Part shown: positions 8,624-19,400 of the stretch, in pieces
Layout: each line of letters starts with the position of its first letter
How positions within the stretch are numbered: the stretch's first letter is position 1
From: DATGPD01 sp041398565
GTDB lineage: Bacteria > Planctomycetota > UBA1135 > UBA2386
NCBI GenBank assembly: GCA_041398565.1
Contig: JAWKUN010000003.1
Span: 434,001-498,000, forward strand
Direction of reading: 5' to 3'
DNA: 64,000 nucleotides
Notes under the pieces: model-generated
The model's input: only the letters and a program-made list of their open reading frames with translations
Told to the model about the DNA's origin: nothing
The model's database searches: none
Made by a program: the position numbers and the translations under genes

Positions 8624-11550
8624 TGGGCTGCAAGTGCTGCGAATCCTCGCGCCCCGCGCGAGTTCGGCGATGTCGTTCCGCTGCCAGGGCGCTGGGCTCG
8701 CCCGCTTCCAGCGGCACCGGAAGCCTCGGCAACAAAGGGGCCGGGGCACCTCCTGGTCGGCGCGAAGCGCCGACCGCAACCAAGCCTCTGGTTGCGGCCC
8801 TGGCTCCGATCGGCTTCTCGCATCCCGAGGCGTTCCTGCTGCCGGTCGTGGTGCTGTTGCTCCTGCGCCGCGGCGCGTGGCACGGCAGCCGCGTGGTGGT
8901 GGTGCTCCGTCTGGCCCTGCTGTTGGCGTTGGCCGGCGTGTTGGCCGATCCGGTGCTGCCGTTGGGGCAGCCGGGCCGCGACTTCGTCTTCGTCGTCGAC
9001 CGCTCGCGGTCGATGCCCGGCGATGCGATGGCGGCCGTCGACGAGCTGGCGCGCCAGGTGCTCGCGCAGCGTCGGCCCGGCGACCGCATCGGCATGGTGA
9101 CCTTCGCGCGCGACGCGGCGGTCGAAGCGGCACCGAGCGAGACGTGGGCATTCACGCCGCCCGCCCGCACCCTCGACGTCGACGGCACCGACCTGGGGCG
9201 CGGGCTGCAGAAGGCCCTGGCCTTGGTGTCGCCCGGACGCCGCGCGACGCTGCTCTTGGTCAGCGACGGCGAGAACACCGGCGCCGACGCCGCGGACGTG
9301 GCGCGCGCCGCGCTGCGCGCGGGCGTGCGCATCGACGCCAAGGTGGTGCGGCGTGCGGGCGGCCTCGACGTCGCGGTCGAGGACGTCGCCGCACCCGGCG
9401 AGGTCGCGAGTGGCGAGCCGTTCCAGTTCTCGGCGTTCGTGCGTGCCGACGTCGCCGGCGAGGTGCCGGTGCGCTTGCTGCGCGACGGCGTCGTCCTGGC
9501 CGAAGGCCGCCGGCATCTGCAGGCAGGGCGCAACCGGATCGCCTTCCGCGATCGGCTGCAGGAACCGGGCGTGCACGCTTACGAGGTCGAGGTCGACGCC
9601 GTCGAGGACCGCGTGCCGGAGAACAACCGGGCCCGTGCCGTCGTACGAGTGACCGGCCCGTTCCGCGTGCTGTGCGTGACGCCCGGCGGACGCCAGGATC
9701 GTCTGACGCGCGCGCTCACCGGCGCCGGCGTCGCCGTGGTCGTGAGCGCCGCCGGCTCGGCGCCGCTCACCCTCGACGCGCTCGACGGTTTCGGAGCGGT
9801 CGTGCTCGAGGACGTGCCCGCGGAAGACCTGCCGGCCGGCGCGATGCGCGCGCTGGCGGCGTGGGTGCGCGACCTCGGCGGTGGCTTGCTGATGACCGGT
9901 GGCGGCGCGTCGTTCGGTCCCGGCGGCTACCACCATTCGCCGGTCGAAGACGTGTTGCCGGTGACCATGGAGATCCGCCAGGAGCAGCGCAAGCACGCGC
10001 TCGCCATGGCCGTCGCGCTCGACCGGTCGGGCTCGATGGCGATGGCCGCGGCCGACGGCACCACCAAGATGGAGCTCGCCGACCGCGGCACCTGCGCGGC
10101 CATCGAGCTCTTGGGACGGGCCGACGCGGTGGCGGTGATCGCCGTCGACTCGGCGCCGCACGTCGTGTTGCCGATGGGACCTGTCGCCGACAAGCCGGCG
10201 ATCCTCGACCGGGTGATGCGCATCGAGTCGATGGGCGGCGGCATCTACGTCGGCGCCGCGCTCCATGCCGCGGCCAACGAACTGCTCGCTGCCACTCAGG
10301 GGACGAAGCACATCGTGCTCTTCGCCGATGCCGCCGATTCGGAGGAGCCCGGCGACTACGCGACCTTCGTTCCCAAGCTGGCGCGCGCGGGCGTCACCGT
10401 GTCGGTGATCGGCCTCGGCAGCAAGACCGACAGCGACGCCGCGCTGCTCGAGGACATCGCCACGCTCGGCAAGGGCCGCTGCTTCTTCGTCACCGACGCG
10501 ACCGAGCTGCCGCGCGTGTTCGCGCAGGAGACCATCCAGGTGGCGCGCTCGTCGCTGGTCGAGGAGCCGACGGGCGTGTCCGTGCTGCCCGACGTGCTGG
10601 CGCTCGGCGCGCTGGCCGGCACGACGTTCTCCGACGTCGGCGGCTACTCCATCGCTTACCTGAAGGAACGCGGGCAGGTGGGCTTGGTGACCGACGACGA
10701 GCAGAAGGCACCGCTGTTCGCGTTCTGGCAGAGCGGGCTCGGGCGCGCGGCCGCGTTCCTCGGCGAGGTGGACGGCAGGCTGAGTGGTCCGCTCGGCGCG
10801 TGGAGCGGGTTCGCCGGCTTCTTCGCCACCACGGTGCGCTGGCTGGCGGGCGCGTCGGCGAACGAGCGCGTGTTCGCCGAACTCGGGCGCCGCGGTCACG
10901 AGGGCGTTCTGTCGGTGGAGGTCGAGGCTGGCCAGGAAGCGCTCCTCGGCAAGCTGCGGGCGCACGTGCTCGGGGCCGATGGCCGTCCGTTCGAGGTGAC
11001 CCTCGTGCGCACCGACGATCGCCGGCTGGAAGCGCGCTTTGCCCTGGCGGCGGAAGGCGTGTACCGCGCCGGGATCGAGATCGAGGGCAGCGGCGAAGTC
11101 GCGCGCGTGGCGCCGATCACCCTGCCCTACTCGCCCGAGTTCGAGCGCCGACTCGACCCCGACGCTGGCGCCCGGGAACTCGGACGCCTGACCGGGATCG
11201 CCGAGGGCCGCGTCGATCCGCCCGCAGCGGAGCTGTTCGCCGGGGACCGCGACAGCCGCGGCGCGCGCTCGTTGGCGGCACTCCTCGCCTGGTTGGCGCT
11301 GGGCCTGTTCGTGCTCGAGATCGCCGTGCGGCGGCTGGCGTTGTCGCTGCCGCGATGGCCACGCCGCGGACGGCTGCGCCGGTCGGCCAGAGACGAGGCG
11401 GCGGCCAGCGCGGCACCCGCGGCGGTGCCGGCGACGCCTGCCGTGGCGGCGACACCGGCACCGAGCGTGCGGCCGCAGCCCCCGCCCGAGGACATCGGCG
11501 GCATCCTGGCCCGAAGCAAGGCTCGCACCGACCGCCGCCTCGAGCGCTGA
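8623..11550 (+). CDS. Large membrane protein with two VWA domains and an amidotransferase-like domain
   Basis: The frame opens at an ATG overlapping the previous stop (TGATG) and would give 975 aa. Its first about 62 residues are translated repeat element A, and recognisable protein begins with the membrane segment at 'GFSHPEAFLLPVVVLLLL'. No good start codon lies between the repeat and that segment, so the repeat may really supply the N-terminus. Domains: first MIDAS 'VVDRSRSM' near residue 124, a class-I amidotransferase-like region near 340-430, a second VWA with 'ALDRSGSM' near 464, and a C-terminal membrane helix near 883-905. This architecture is known from proteins next to MoxR/BatA in Planctomycetota and Verrucomicrobia. 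It is the last gene of the operon. Confidence 0.85.
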   Translation: MGCKCCESSRPARVRRCRSAARALGSPASSGTGSLGNKGAGAPPGRREAPTATKPLVAALAPIGFSHPEAFLLPVVVLLLLRRGAWHGSRVVVVLRLALLLALAGVLADPVLPLGQPGRDFVFVVDRSRSMPGDAMAAVDELARQVLAQRRPGDRIGMVTFARDAAVEAAPSETWAFTPPARTLDVDGTDLGRGLQKALALVSPGRRATLLLVSDGENTGADAADVARAALRAGVRIDAKVVRRAGGLDVAVEDVAAPGEVASGEPFQFSAFVRADVAGEVPVRLLRDGVVLAEGRRHLQAGRNRIAFRDRLQEPGVHAYEVEVDAVEDRVPENNRARAVVRVTGPFRVLCVTPGGRQDRLTRALTGAGVAVVVSAAGSAPLTLDALDGFGAVVLEDVPAEDLPAGAMRALAAWVRDLGGGLLMTGGGASFGPGGYHHSPVEDVLPVTMEIRQEQRKHALAMAVALDRSGSMAMAAADGTTKMELADRGTCAAIELLGRADAVAVIAVDSAPHVVLPMGPVADKPAILDRVMRIESMGGGIYVGAALHAAANELLAATQGTKHIVLFADAADSEEPGDYATFVPKLARAGVTVSVIGLGSKTDSDAALLEDIATLGKGRCFFVTDATELPRVFAQETIQVARSSLVEEPTGVSVLPDVLALGALAGTTFSDVGGYSIAYLKERGQVGLVTDDEQKAPLFAFWQSGLGRAAAFLGEVDGRLSGPLGAWSGFAGFFATTVRWLAGASANERVFAELGRRGHEGVLSVEVEAGQEALLGKLRAHVLGADGRPFEVTLVRTDDRRLEARFALAAEGVYRAGIEIEGSGEVARVAPITLPYSPEFERRLDPDAGARELGRLTGIAEGRVDPPAAELFAGDRDSRGARSLAALLAWLALGLFVLEIAVRRLALSLPRWPRRGRLRRSARDEAAASAAPAAVPATPAVAATPAPSVRPQPPPEDIGGILARSKARTDRRLER
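8625..8809 (+). repeat. Dispersed structured repeat, element A, copy 1
   Basis: About 185 bp closely similar to 22002-22187 and 28925-29109. It begins in the stop/start overlap of the preceding gene. Hairpins visible: TCGCGC/GCGCGA with a 3-nt loop, GTCGGCGC-gaa-GCGCCGAC (perfect 8-bp stem) and CCGCAACCA/TGGTTGCGG (perfect 9-bp stem, 6-nt loop). It lies inside an operon and is open in the frame of the downstream gene. There are no terminal inverted repeats and no encoded protein. Confidence 0.85.
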
Positions 11551-11726
11551 GGCGGCGCCGGCTACCCGAGCCGCGGCCTGGCCGCGATGCCGGCCGTGCG
11601 GTTCGGTGCCGCCGACGGTGGCCGTCCATCCGGTAGGCCGTGGCGAAACCGGCGGTGCGTGGCAAACTAGCGGTCTCGAGGGTTCGTGCGCGCGGCGAGG
11701 CGTCGCGGCACGGGCAGGCCAAGGCC

Positions 11727-12170
11727 ATGCGAAACAAGAAGCTGTTGCTCACCACCGACCTGTCCGACGAAGCGCTGCGGCCGCTCGCCGGGTTGCGCGA
11801 GCTGGCCGAAGGGCGTGGCCTGGCGATCACGTTGCTGCACGTCGTGCCCGTGCTCGCGGTCGCGCCGCCAGGTGGGCCGCGCGCGCCGGCGATCCGTCCG
11901 GCCGACCTCGAGGGCGAGAAGACCAGGGCGCGCGCAGCGCTGGAGAGCATCAAGAAGCAACTCGCCGGGCTCGACGTGACGGTCGACGTCGTCGACGCGC
12001 AGGACGTGGCCGCCGCCATCTGTGCCTACGCCGAGGAGAAGGGCATGGACTTGATCGCGATGTCGACGCACGGGCGCACGGGCTTCCGCCGCCTGATGCT
12101 CGGCAGCGTGGCCGAGCACGTGCTGCGCCACTCGCCGGTGCCGGTGTTGGTCTATCCGCGCAAGGAGTGA
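11727..12170 (+). CDS. Universal stress protein (UspA family)
   Basis: 147 aa, the normal Usp length. The N-terminal strand is 'KKLLLTTDLSDEA'. The C-terminal nucleotide-binding motif 'STHGRTGFRRLMLGSVAEHV' fits the G-2X-G-9X-G(S/T) signature of ATP-binding Usp proteins. The ATG follows a weak AAGG. A GTG at 11640 would add 29 residues without homology, so it was not chosen. It is probably a cytoplasmic stress-response protein. It stands alone between the bat-type operon and a convergent sigma factor gene. Confidence 0.93.
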   Translation: MRNKKLLLTTDLSDEALRPLAGLRELAEGRGLAITLLHVVPVLAVAPPGGPRAPAIRPADLEGEKTRARAALESIKKQLAGLDVTVDVVDAQDVAAAICAYAEEKGMDLIAMSTHGRTGFRRLMLGSVAEHVLRHSPVPVLVYPRKE

Positions 12171-12428
12171 CGGTCGGGCCGCGCCCGGGCGGAACCGACG
12201 GGTTGGCGTGCCGGCGCTGCGCCTGTTGAGACCGTGCTCGCCGGTGCCGGCGCGAGGCGTCAGGCACACGTCGCCGACCGGCTCGCCAGGAGCGTTGCTG
12301 CACACCCTGCGTGCCGACAACGCAGCGTCGACCACAGCGGACCCTGGTGGACAGCGCTTGGTCGACAGCGCTTGGTGGATAGCAGCGCGGAGTTCCGCTG
12401 CGACCTGTGAGGCGCGCTCGGCCGACCC

Positions 12429-13094
12429 TCAGGCGACGGGTCGGTCGAGCTGACGCGACAGCTTGACGAGTGCGCGGCTCAGGATCTGGCGCACCGAGGA
12501 CTCGGCGCGGCCGACCTGGGCGGCGATCGTCGCGGTGGGCAGGCCGACCACGCGGGCGAGTGCCAGGACCTCCCGCTCGAGCTCGGGCAGGGCGTCGAAG
12601 GCGCGTTCGACCGCGGCCGCCAACTCGTGCGCCTGGGCCACTTGGCTGGGCGAGGACATGCGCGCTTCGATGGCGAAGACCTCGTGCGCTTCCGGCGGCA
12701 GCTCGCGCGCGACGTCGCGTCGCTGCGCGCCGAGTTCGCGCGCACGCATCCGCACCTTGTTCAAGGCCGTCGTGAACAGGTAGGCTCGGAACTCCGGTTC
12801 GGTCGCGAACGAGAGGCGCGACTCGCGCACCAGGATCTCGCGGCACACCGACTGCACCAGGTCCGACACCGAGTCGTGGTCGCGTACCGCTGCCGTGCAG
12901 CGCAGGCGAATGAACGCACGCAGCCGGGCCAGGTAGGCCGCGAGAAGCTGTCCGACCGCGGTCTCGTCGCCGGTGCTGGCGCGCCGGATGGCGTCGGTGG
13001 ACGGTTCCGGTCGACCTTCGGGCATGGTGGGGAGGCTACCCGGCTCGATGGGCGCCGACGAGCCCTGCGGGCTTGCGTCGGGATGGCGCGTCAT
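12429..13094 (-). CDS. ECF-type RNA polymerase sigma factor
   Basis: 221 aa. Region 2 is recognisable at 'LLAAYLARLRAFIRLRC' and 'YLFTTALNKVRMRARE'. Region 4 is 'LPELEREVLALARVVGLPT' with the helix-turn-helix 'AAQVGRAESSVRQILSRA'. The wording 'DSVSDLVQSVCREIL' is typical of planctomycete ECF groups that work with Ser/Thr-kinase signalling rather than a classical anti-sigma factor. No anti-sigma gene is adjacent. Start uncertain: the ATG at 13094 is used, and one at 13025 is possible. It lies downstream of the DGT-repeat protein on the same strand, with a strong hairpin between them. Confidence 0.9.
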   Translation of the reverse strand: MTRHPDASPQGSSAPIEPGSLPTMPEGRPEPSTDAIRRASTGDETAVGQLLAAYLARLRAFIRLRCTAAVRDHDSVSDLVQSVCREILVRESRLSFATEPEFRAYLFTTALNKVRMRARELGAQRRDVARELPPEAHEVFAIEARMSSPSQVAQAHELAAAVERAFDALPELEREVLALARVVGLPTATIAAQVGRAESSVRQILSRALVKLSRQLDRPVA

Positions 13095-13108
13095 CCCTTC
13101 ACGACGCC

Positions 13109-13142
13109 TTGCTCGTCGATCGCCCGCGCGATCGACGAGCAA
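13109..13142 (-). terminator. Perfect 15-bp hairpin between DGT-repeat gene and sigma factor gene
   Basis: TTGCTCGTCGATCGC and its exact reverse complement are separated by 4 nt. It lies 31 nt after the stop of the upstream minus-strand gene and 15 nt before the sigma factor start. There is no U-tract on either strand, so an intrinsic terminator is only one reading; an operator is another. Confidence 0.5.
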
Positions 13143-13172
13143 CGTGGCGCTTCGCTTCAGCGGGGCTTCCGT

Positions 13173-16040
13173 TCAGGAACGAAGCACCAGGCGCAACGCG
13201 TTCGACCAGTCGACGCCGAGCGGCAGGGAACTCGGGCCGGCGACGGCTTGCACCATGAGACGGGCGTTCTCCAGACCCGCACCGCTGGGGATGGGCAAGC
13301 TCAGGCTGCCACCCGCCAGGGCGAGTACGACGAACGGAGACGCCACGTCGACCCAGAGGGCGCAGCCGGGCCCGGGCAGGCGCACCGGCGACGGCGATGG
13401 CAGCCCGAGCATGGCCGCGGACAGCGGCGCGGTGCTGTCGAGCTGGAGCTGCAGCGTCTGGCCGATGGTGGGCTCGTTGGCGGTCAGGTGCGGCGGTGCG
13501 CCGTCGGCGCAGCCGACCCCCTGTCGGTGCGCCGCGGCGCCGAAGGAGGTGACGTAGGGCTCGCGGCCTTCGTAGGCGTTGTTGCCCGTGTAGAACAGGA
13601 TCCCGTTCGTGGCGACGCCGGTAGGGACCGACGCCAGTTCGGTCGGCGTCAGTGCCAGCGTGCCGGCGCCGGTGCCATCGGTGGTGACGACGCCGGCGTT
13701 GTAGACGAGCAACGCCCTCGATTCGGTGGCCTGGGTCAAGGAGGTGCCGCTCGGCGCCCCGACACCGGACAGGGCCGGCCCGATCGGTAGGGTGCCGGCG
13801 GCGGTGCCGTCGGTCCGCCACAGTCCGGAACGCGTGCTGGACGACCCGGCGAGGATGCCGATGTCGCCGAACGCCAGCACGCGGATGCCCGTGCTGAACG
13901 TCGGCAGCAGGATCTCGGTCCCGCCCGGCGTGCCGTCGGTCGCCAGGGTTTCGGAGGGCAGCGAGAAGACCAGGCGGCTGCCCACCCGGGCGGGCGGTGA
14001 CACCGTGAACGGCGATCGCTGCGCCGTGTGCAGCGCGACGGTGCCTGCAGTGGTGCCGTCGCTGGCGAAGATCTGCCCGTTCGTGGAAGCGCCGTAGATC
14101 AGGCGGCCGCCGATCACACCGATGATGTCCACCTCGAAGAACGTCGGCGGGCTCTGCGTGAAGAAGGGCTTGGTGCCGAGCGCCGTGCCGTCGGTGGTCC
14201 AGATCGTGTTGCGGCGGGTGCTCGATGCATCCGGGCGGGCGAAGTACACCAGGCCCGGGCCGCCGGCGACGAAGTCGCCGCCGGTGAAGGGCGCGAACTG
14301 CACCGTGCCGGCCGCGGTGCCGTCGGAAGACCACAAGCCGGTCGACGTGCTGAACACGATGTGGTCGGCGTCGAGCAGCGCCGCCGGCGAGACGTTTTCG
14401 CCGGGCTGGATCAAGGCCGATTGCGGCAGCACCGTGGCTGTGCGAGCGACGGTGCCGTCGGTGAAGGCGACGCTCGTGTTGTCGGACAGCAGCAGACCCA
14501 AGGGCAGCTCGCCGAGCCGGCGGTAGGCAGTCATCGGCAAGACCGACGTTCCCGCTGCGGTGCCGTCGCTCGAGTAGATCCGCCGCGCCGTGCCGTCGTC
14601 GGCGAGGAAGATCGCGCGCCCGCCGAAGCTGTCCACGAAGTAGGGGGTCGAACTCTCGTTGGCACCCCGGGTCTCGATGTCGGCGAGCAGATGCGTCGCG
14701 GCGACGGTGCCGTCGGTGATCCAGGGCTCGATGCCCTCGGCCGTGGAGTTGGCCGCGAACACGGCCTGGCCACCACCGGTCACCGCGATGCCCGAGCCGA
14801 GGGCGTTCGTGCTCAACGCGAACGTCCCCGCCGCCGTGCCGTCGCTGATGATGAGCTGCTTGATGAAGTCGCTCGGGAACCGCGAGGTCATGAACATGAC
14901 GCGCTGACCGAGCGCGGTGAGCGACGTGAAGCCGGAGTAGGTGCTCGGCACCGTGTCGATGACGAGGGTTCCGGCCGCGGTGCCGTCCGAGAACGCCAGG
15001 TCGATGCCGGACGCGGTCGCGGCAATGAAATAGACACCTCCCGGCACCGGCGTCATCTGGCTCGGCGCGGACCCGATGGAGCCCGTGTAGATGTCGGCGA
15101 CCATCTGCGTGCCGGCGGCCGTACCGTCGCTGATCCACAGTTCGTCACCGATGGCCAGGCTGCCCAGGGCTCCGAAGAGGAAGCGGCCGCCGCCGATCGG
15201 CGTGAAGTCGTGCGGGTTCGAGCCCGTCGCCCCCGGGAAGATGTCGACCACGAGTTGCAGGCTGCCGGGGGTGCCGTCGGTCGACCACATCTCGTAGCCG
15301 TGCACGCCGTCGTCGCCGCTCAGGTAGGCCAGGCCGCCCATGACCAGCGGGGTCACCAGGGTCGCGCCGTGGCCGGACCCGGGGTTGAGGTCGCCGAGCA
15401 TCACCGTGCCGGCGGTGGTTCCGTCGGACGCCCACCACTCGTAGCCGTGCGGTCCGTCGTTGGCGAAGAACACGACGCGGCTTCCCAGGCGGGTCATGCG
15501 GGTGATCGCCGACGTGCCAGGGCCCGGCAGGATGTCGGCCACCAGGCGCGCATCGCCGGCGTTGCCCTGGCTGACCCAGAGTTCGATGCCGTGGGCGGCG
15601 TCGGTCGCCGTGAAGTAGATGTCGGCGCCGACGTCCAACATCTGCTGTGGGGTGACGCCGGCCGGCAGGAGCCTCACCGGTGCCTGCCCCGGGCCGGCGA
15701 CCCTGAACAGAGTCGAACCCGTGGCGGTGTTGGCGAAGAACACGACGCCGTTCTGGAACGGGGTGAGGGAGCGTGGGTTGGAGGCGTCCGGTCCTGGCCA
15801 GACATCGGCCTCCAGCACCGGAGTCGAGCCCGCGTACCGCCACAGCTCGAGGCCGAAGGGGCGGGTGTGCGCGGCGAACCAGACGCTGCCGCCGCTCTGC
15901 GTGAATTCGCGCGCCGACGACCCCACGGTCGAGCCCGTGGGCGTCTGGTTGAGGTCGGCGAGCACGGTTCCCTGCGCGGTGAGGGGAGCCATCAGCAGGA
16001 GGAAGGCCGGCAGTCGAGCGAGGCTGGAAGGTCGTTGCAT
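13173..16040 (-). CDS. Secreted protein of ELWxSDGTAAGT repeats
   Basis: 955 aa. The signal peptide is residues 1-23 ('MQRPSSLARLPAFLLLMAPL...TAQ'). The body is about 18 repeats of roughly 45-50 residues, each holding a variant of 'LWVSDGTAAGT' and a following 'ADIxPG' turn. This is a beta-propeller-like, probably Ca-binding repeat known from large secreted planctomycete and myxobacterial proteins. The last about 90 residues form a separate beta domain ('PGCALWVDVASP...LMVQAVAG') like the C-terminal domain of other exported proteins in this window. The start is the ATG directly before the signal peptide. No enzyme motif is seen; an extracellular or outer-surface role is inferred. Confidence 0.85.
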   Translation of the reverse strand: MQRPSSLARLPAFLLLMAPLTAQGTVLADLNQTPTGSTVGSSAREFTQSGGSVWFAAHTRPFGLELWRYAGSTPVLEADVWPGPDASNPRSLTPFQNGVVFFANTATGSTLFRVAGPGQAPVRLLPAGVTPQQMLDVGADIYFTATDAAHGIELWVSQGNAGDARLVADILPGPGTSAITRMTRLGSRVVFFANDGPHGYEWWASDGTTAGTVMLGDLNPGSGHGATLVTPLVMGGLAYLSGDDGVHGYEMWSTDGTPGSLQLVVDIFPGATGSNPHDFTPIGGGRFLFGALGSLAIGDELWISDGTAAGTQMVADIYTGSIGSAPSQMTPVPGGVYFIAATASGIDLAFSDGTAAGTLVIDTVPSTYSGFTSLTALGQRVMFMTSRFPSDFIKQLIISDGTAAGTFALSTNALGSGIAVTGGGQAVFAANSTAEGIEPWITDGTVAATHLLADIETRGANESSTPYFVDSFGGRAIFLADDGTARRIYSSDGTAAGTSVLPMTAYRRLGELPLGLLLSDNTSVAFTDGTVARTATVLPQSALIQPGENVSPAALLDADHIVFSTSTGLWSSDGTAAGTVQFAPFTGGDFVAGGPGLVYFARPDASSTRRNTIWTTDGTALGTKPFFTQSPPTFFEVDIIGVIGGRLIYGASTNGQIFASDGTTAGTVALHTAQRSPFTVSPPARVGSRLVFSLPSETLATDGTPGGTEILLPTFSTGIRVLAFGDIGILAGSSSTRSGLWRTDGTAAGTLPIGPALSGVGAPSGTSLTQATESRALLVYNAGVVTTDGTGAGTLALTPTELASVPTGVATNGILFYTGNNAYEGREPYVTSFGAAAHRQGVGCADGAPPHLTANEPTIGQTLQLQLDSTAPLSAAMLGLPSPSPVRLPGPGCALWVDVASPFVVLALAGGSLSLPIPSGAGLENARLMVQAVAGPSSLPLGVDWSNALRLVLRS

Positions 16041-16419
16041 CGGCGGAGGTCGAGGGGACAGATTCGGTTGGAGTCGCAGAGGCAACGGCGGGCGCGACCT
16101 CGTCTTCCGATCGGAAATCCTACAAGTGCTCCGGCCCGAGCCGGTTCTCCGCGATGCCGGCGGCTCGAGATGCGACGCGGTCGCGGTGGCTGCGCCTGTG
16201 GCTGGACTGGGGGGCGAGGCTCGGGCTCGTGCCCGTGCCACGGCTGGTTCGTGCCGCGGGTGCGGGCGGGCAGCGTGCCTGCGGTCGGGGTCGGTCGGAA
16301 GGCTGTGCCCTGACCGCCGCCCAGGCGCCCGAGAGCCGATGTGTGTCGACTGCCGCTCGGAGTACCCTCGGGGCCCCTACGGCCTCCGGCCCGGTGCCGC
16401 TGTGCGCACCTTCGACCCC
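16041..16419. other. Divergent intergenic region (379 bp)
   Basis: This stretch lies between the starts of the minus-strand DGT-repeat gene and the plus-strand kinase-WD40 gene, so it should hold both promoters. No coding sequence is supported. A short palindrome CCGATCGG occurs near 16108, but no clear -35/-10 pair can be assigned. Confidence 0.4.
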
Positions 16420-19400
16420 ATGCCCGACTCTCCGTCGTCCACGAGCGACGCCGACCGCGTCGACGCGATCCTCGCCGTTTGCTTCGAGCAGCCGGCGACG
16501 GAGTGGGAGTCGGCCGTCGCGGCAGCGTGCGCCGCCCACCCCGACCTGGCCCCCCACCTGCTCCGTCGTGCCGAGTGTCTGCGCGCGGCCGGTCTGCTCG
16601 GTGACACGCCCGCGCCGCGCGACCGGGTCGCCACCTACCGCCTCCTGGAGCCGCTCGGGAGCGGCGGCATGGGCATCGTCTACGCCGCGCAGGACGTGCG
16701 CGACGGCACCGAGGTGGCGCTCAAGGTGGTGCGCGACCAGCAGTTCTCGATTCCGGCGGCGCGCGCGCGTTTCGACCGCGAGATCGCCACGGTCCGCGCG
16801 CTGTCGCATCCCAACATCGTGCGCGTGCTCGACGCCGGCACCTGCGACGGTGTGCCCTACATCGCCATGGAGCGGTTGCACGGAGTCTCGTTGGCCGAGC
16901 TGTTGGTGATGTCGGCACCCGCGCGCGTCGAGACGCTCACCGCCGAGGACGCCCGGCGTGCCTTGCTGCGGCGAGGGACGCCGACGCCGCGGGCGCTGGA
17001 CCGCCTCGTGGGTTCGTGGCCCGAGATGTGTCTCTCGATCCTGGCCGATGTGGCGGACGGTCTCGCGCACGCGCACCGCCACGGCGTCGTGCACCGCGAC
17101 GTCAAGCCGTCGAACATCATCCTGACCTTCGACGGGCGGGTCATCCTGCTCGACTTCGGGCTGGCGTCGCGGGTCGGCGACCCTCGCTTGACCCGCTCCG
17201 GGGCCCAGCTCGGCTCGTTGCCCTACATGGCGCCGGAACAGGTGCGCGGCGGGGCCGTGGACGCCCGCACCGATGTGTACGGCCTCGGGGTGACGCTGTA
17301 CGAGATGCTTGCTCGCGCCACGCCCTACTGGAGCAACCAGACCGAGGCGCTGCTGGCGGCCATCCTCGACGGCAACGCCGTGCGCGTGCGGCAGCGCAAT
17401 CGTGCCGTGGGTCGCGACGCCGATGTCGTCTGCCACAAGGCGCTCGATCCCGTCCCGGCACAACGCTACGCCAGCGCCGAAGCCTTCGCCGCGGACATGC
17501 GGGCAGCCGCCGGCGGCCACCGCATCGCCGGCAAGCGGACCGGTGTCGTGCGCCGGCTGCATCGCCTCTGTCGGCGGCGGCCGTTGCTCTCGGCGATGGT
17601 CACGGCGGCGGCGGTGCTGCTGGCCGTGGTGCCGACGGCGATCACCATCCTCACCGCGGCACAGCGTGACCGCGCGCTCTTGCAGAGCTACGCGGCGCTG
17701 AGCGCGGCGGCGAGCGAGGATCTCCGCAGCGGCAGCGTGCTGGCGGCGCGCGACAAGCTGGCGCGCTGTCCGACACACCTGCGCGGCTTCGAGTGGAACC
17801 TGATGATGCGGCGCCAGGACACCAGCGAAGTGCGCTTCGAGGGCCACACCGGTTACGTGTTCGGGGTGCAATGGTGCGGTGATCGGGTGCTCACCGCGGC
17901 GTTCGACGGCACCTTGCGCGCGTGGAACGCGAGTGACGGAAGTTCAGCGTACGTGCAGGTCCTGCCGGCCGGTCTGCGCGGCGGCTTCGCTGGCGATCCC
18001 GGACGCGGCCGGGTCGCCCTCTTGTTCGGCGAGCCAGCACGCGTGTGCGTGTTCGATGCGGCCACCGGTGCACCGCGCGGCGAGTTCGCGATTCCGGAAG
18101 AGCCTGGTTCGCTCGACTTCGACGCCGACGGCGGTCTGTGGGTGGCGAGCCGACACACGCTGTTCGCCGTCGACACGAAGGAGAGCAGCGTGCGAGCAGC
18201 GTGGACCCAGGCGGATCCGATCGAGGTGATGATCGCCACGACGCCCGGGCGCGTCGTCCTCGTCCAGCCGGGTGCGGCCTACTTGCACGACGTCGAGCAG
18301 CACACGCAGATTCGGCTGCCCGACTCCGGCGAGGTGACGGCTCTGGCCAAGTCGGCGGACGCGATCGCGGTCGGCTACGTGGACGGCCGCATCCATGTGC
18401 TCGCGGGCCGAGACGGGTCGGTGCTGCGCACGATGGCCGGGCATCAGCGGCGCATGGTCTGGGGGCTGGCATTCACTCCCGACGGCCGGTCGCTGCTCAG
18501 TGGTGGCCAGGACTGCACGATCCACCTGTGGGACGTGGCGTCATGCCGCCTGCGCGCTGTCTTCGTCGGACACGAACAGGCCGTGAACGCGCTGTCCCTC
18601 GATGCCTCTGGCCAACGTCTGGCGTCGATCACGGCGCACTTCGGCGGACGGATCTGGCGGGTGGGCGCGCCGCAGGGGCAGAGGCTGCTGAAGGGGACCG
18701 GCGCCCCCGTCAACGTCCTGTCGTGGAATCGGTCCGATGGGCGGCTGTACACTGCGGCCTACGACAGCGCCGTCACGGCGTGGAACGACGCGGGAGAGCT
18801 CGTGTGGCGCGCGCCGCTGGGGAAGTGTCTCGCCGCGCAGCTGGACGGCGAGCTGCTGGCCGGCGCGACCGACACCGAGGTCGTCGTCGCCGACCGCGCC
18901 ACCGGTGACGTGCGCTGGCGGACGGCAGCACCCTGTGCGTTGTGGATGGTGGCGTGGGCACCCGGCGGGGCCGAGTTCGCGGTGGGCGGCGAGGAGAACG
19001 CCGTGTTCGTCTACCGCGCCGATGCGCCGGTCCTCCTGCGCCGTCTCGGCGTCGGTCGTAGCGTGCGCGCCGTGGCCTACGACCAGGATGGAGCGCTGTG
19101 GGTCGACCAGTCGGACACGCTGCTCGAGCTCGATCCCGCGACCGGCGCGGTGCGCCGGCGGCTGCCCGTCACCGGTCACGTCAACAAGTTGGTGTTCGTG
19201 CCCTCTGCACACCGGCTCTACTGCGCCGAGCAGTTTCTGCTGTCGGTGGTCGACCTCGACCATGGCACGCGCGCTGCGTGGAGCGGCCACCGATCCTGGG
19301 TCCGGGGACTCGATCTGTCACCCGACCGCAGCCGCGTCGCCACCGGCTCCACCGACGGCAGCGTGCGCATCTGGCTGGCGGCCACCGGCGACTGCTTGGC

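Noticed and set aside
12350..12376. Short direct repeat GACAGCGCTTGGT twice between convergent genes
   Set aside because: Only two copies, no symmetry and no recognisable function; probably a local duplication.
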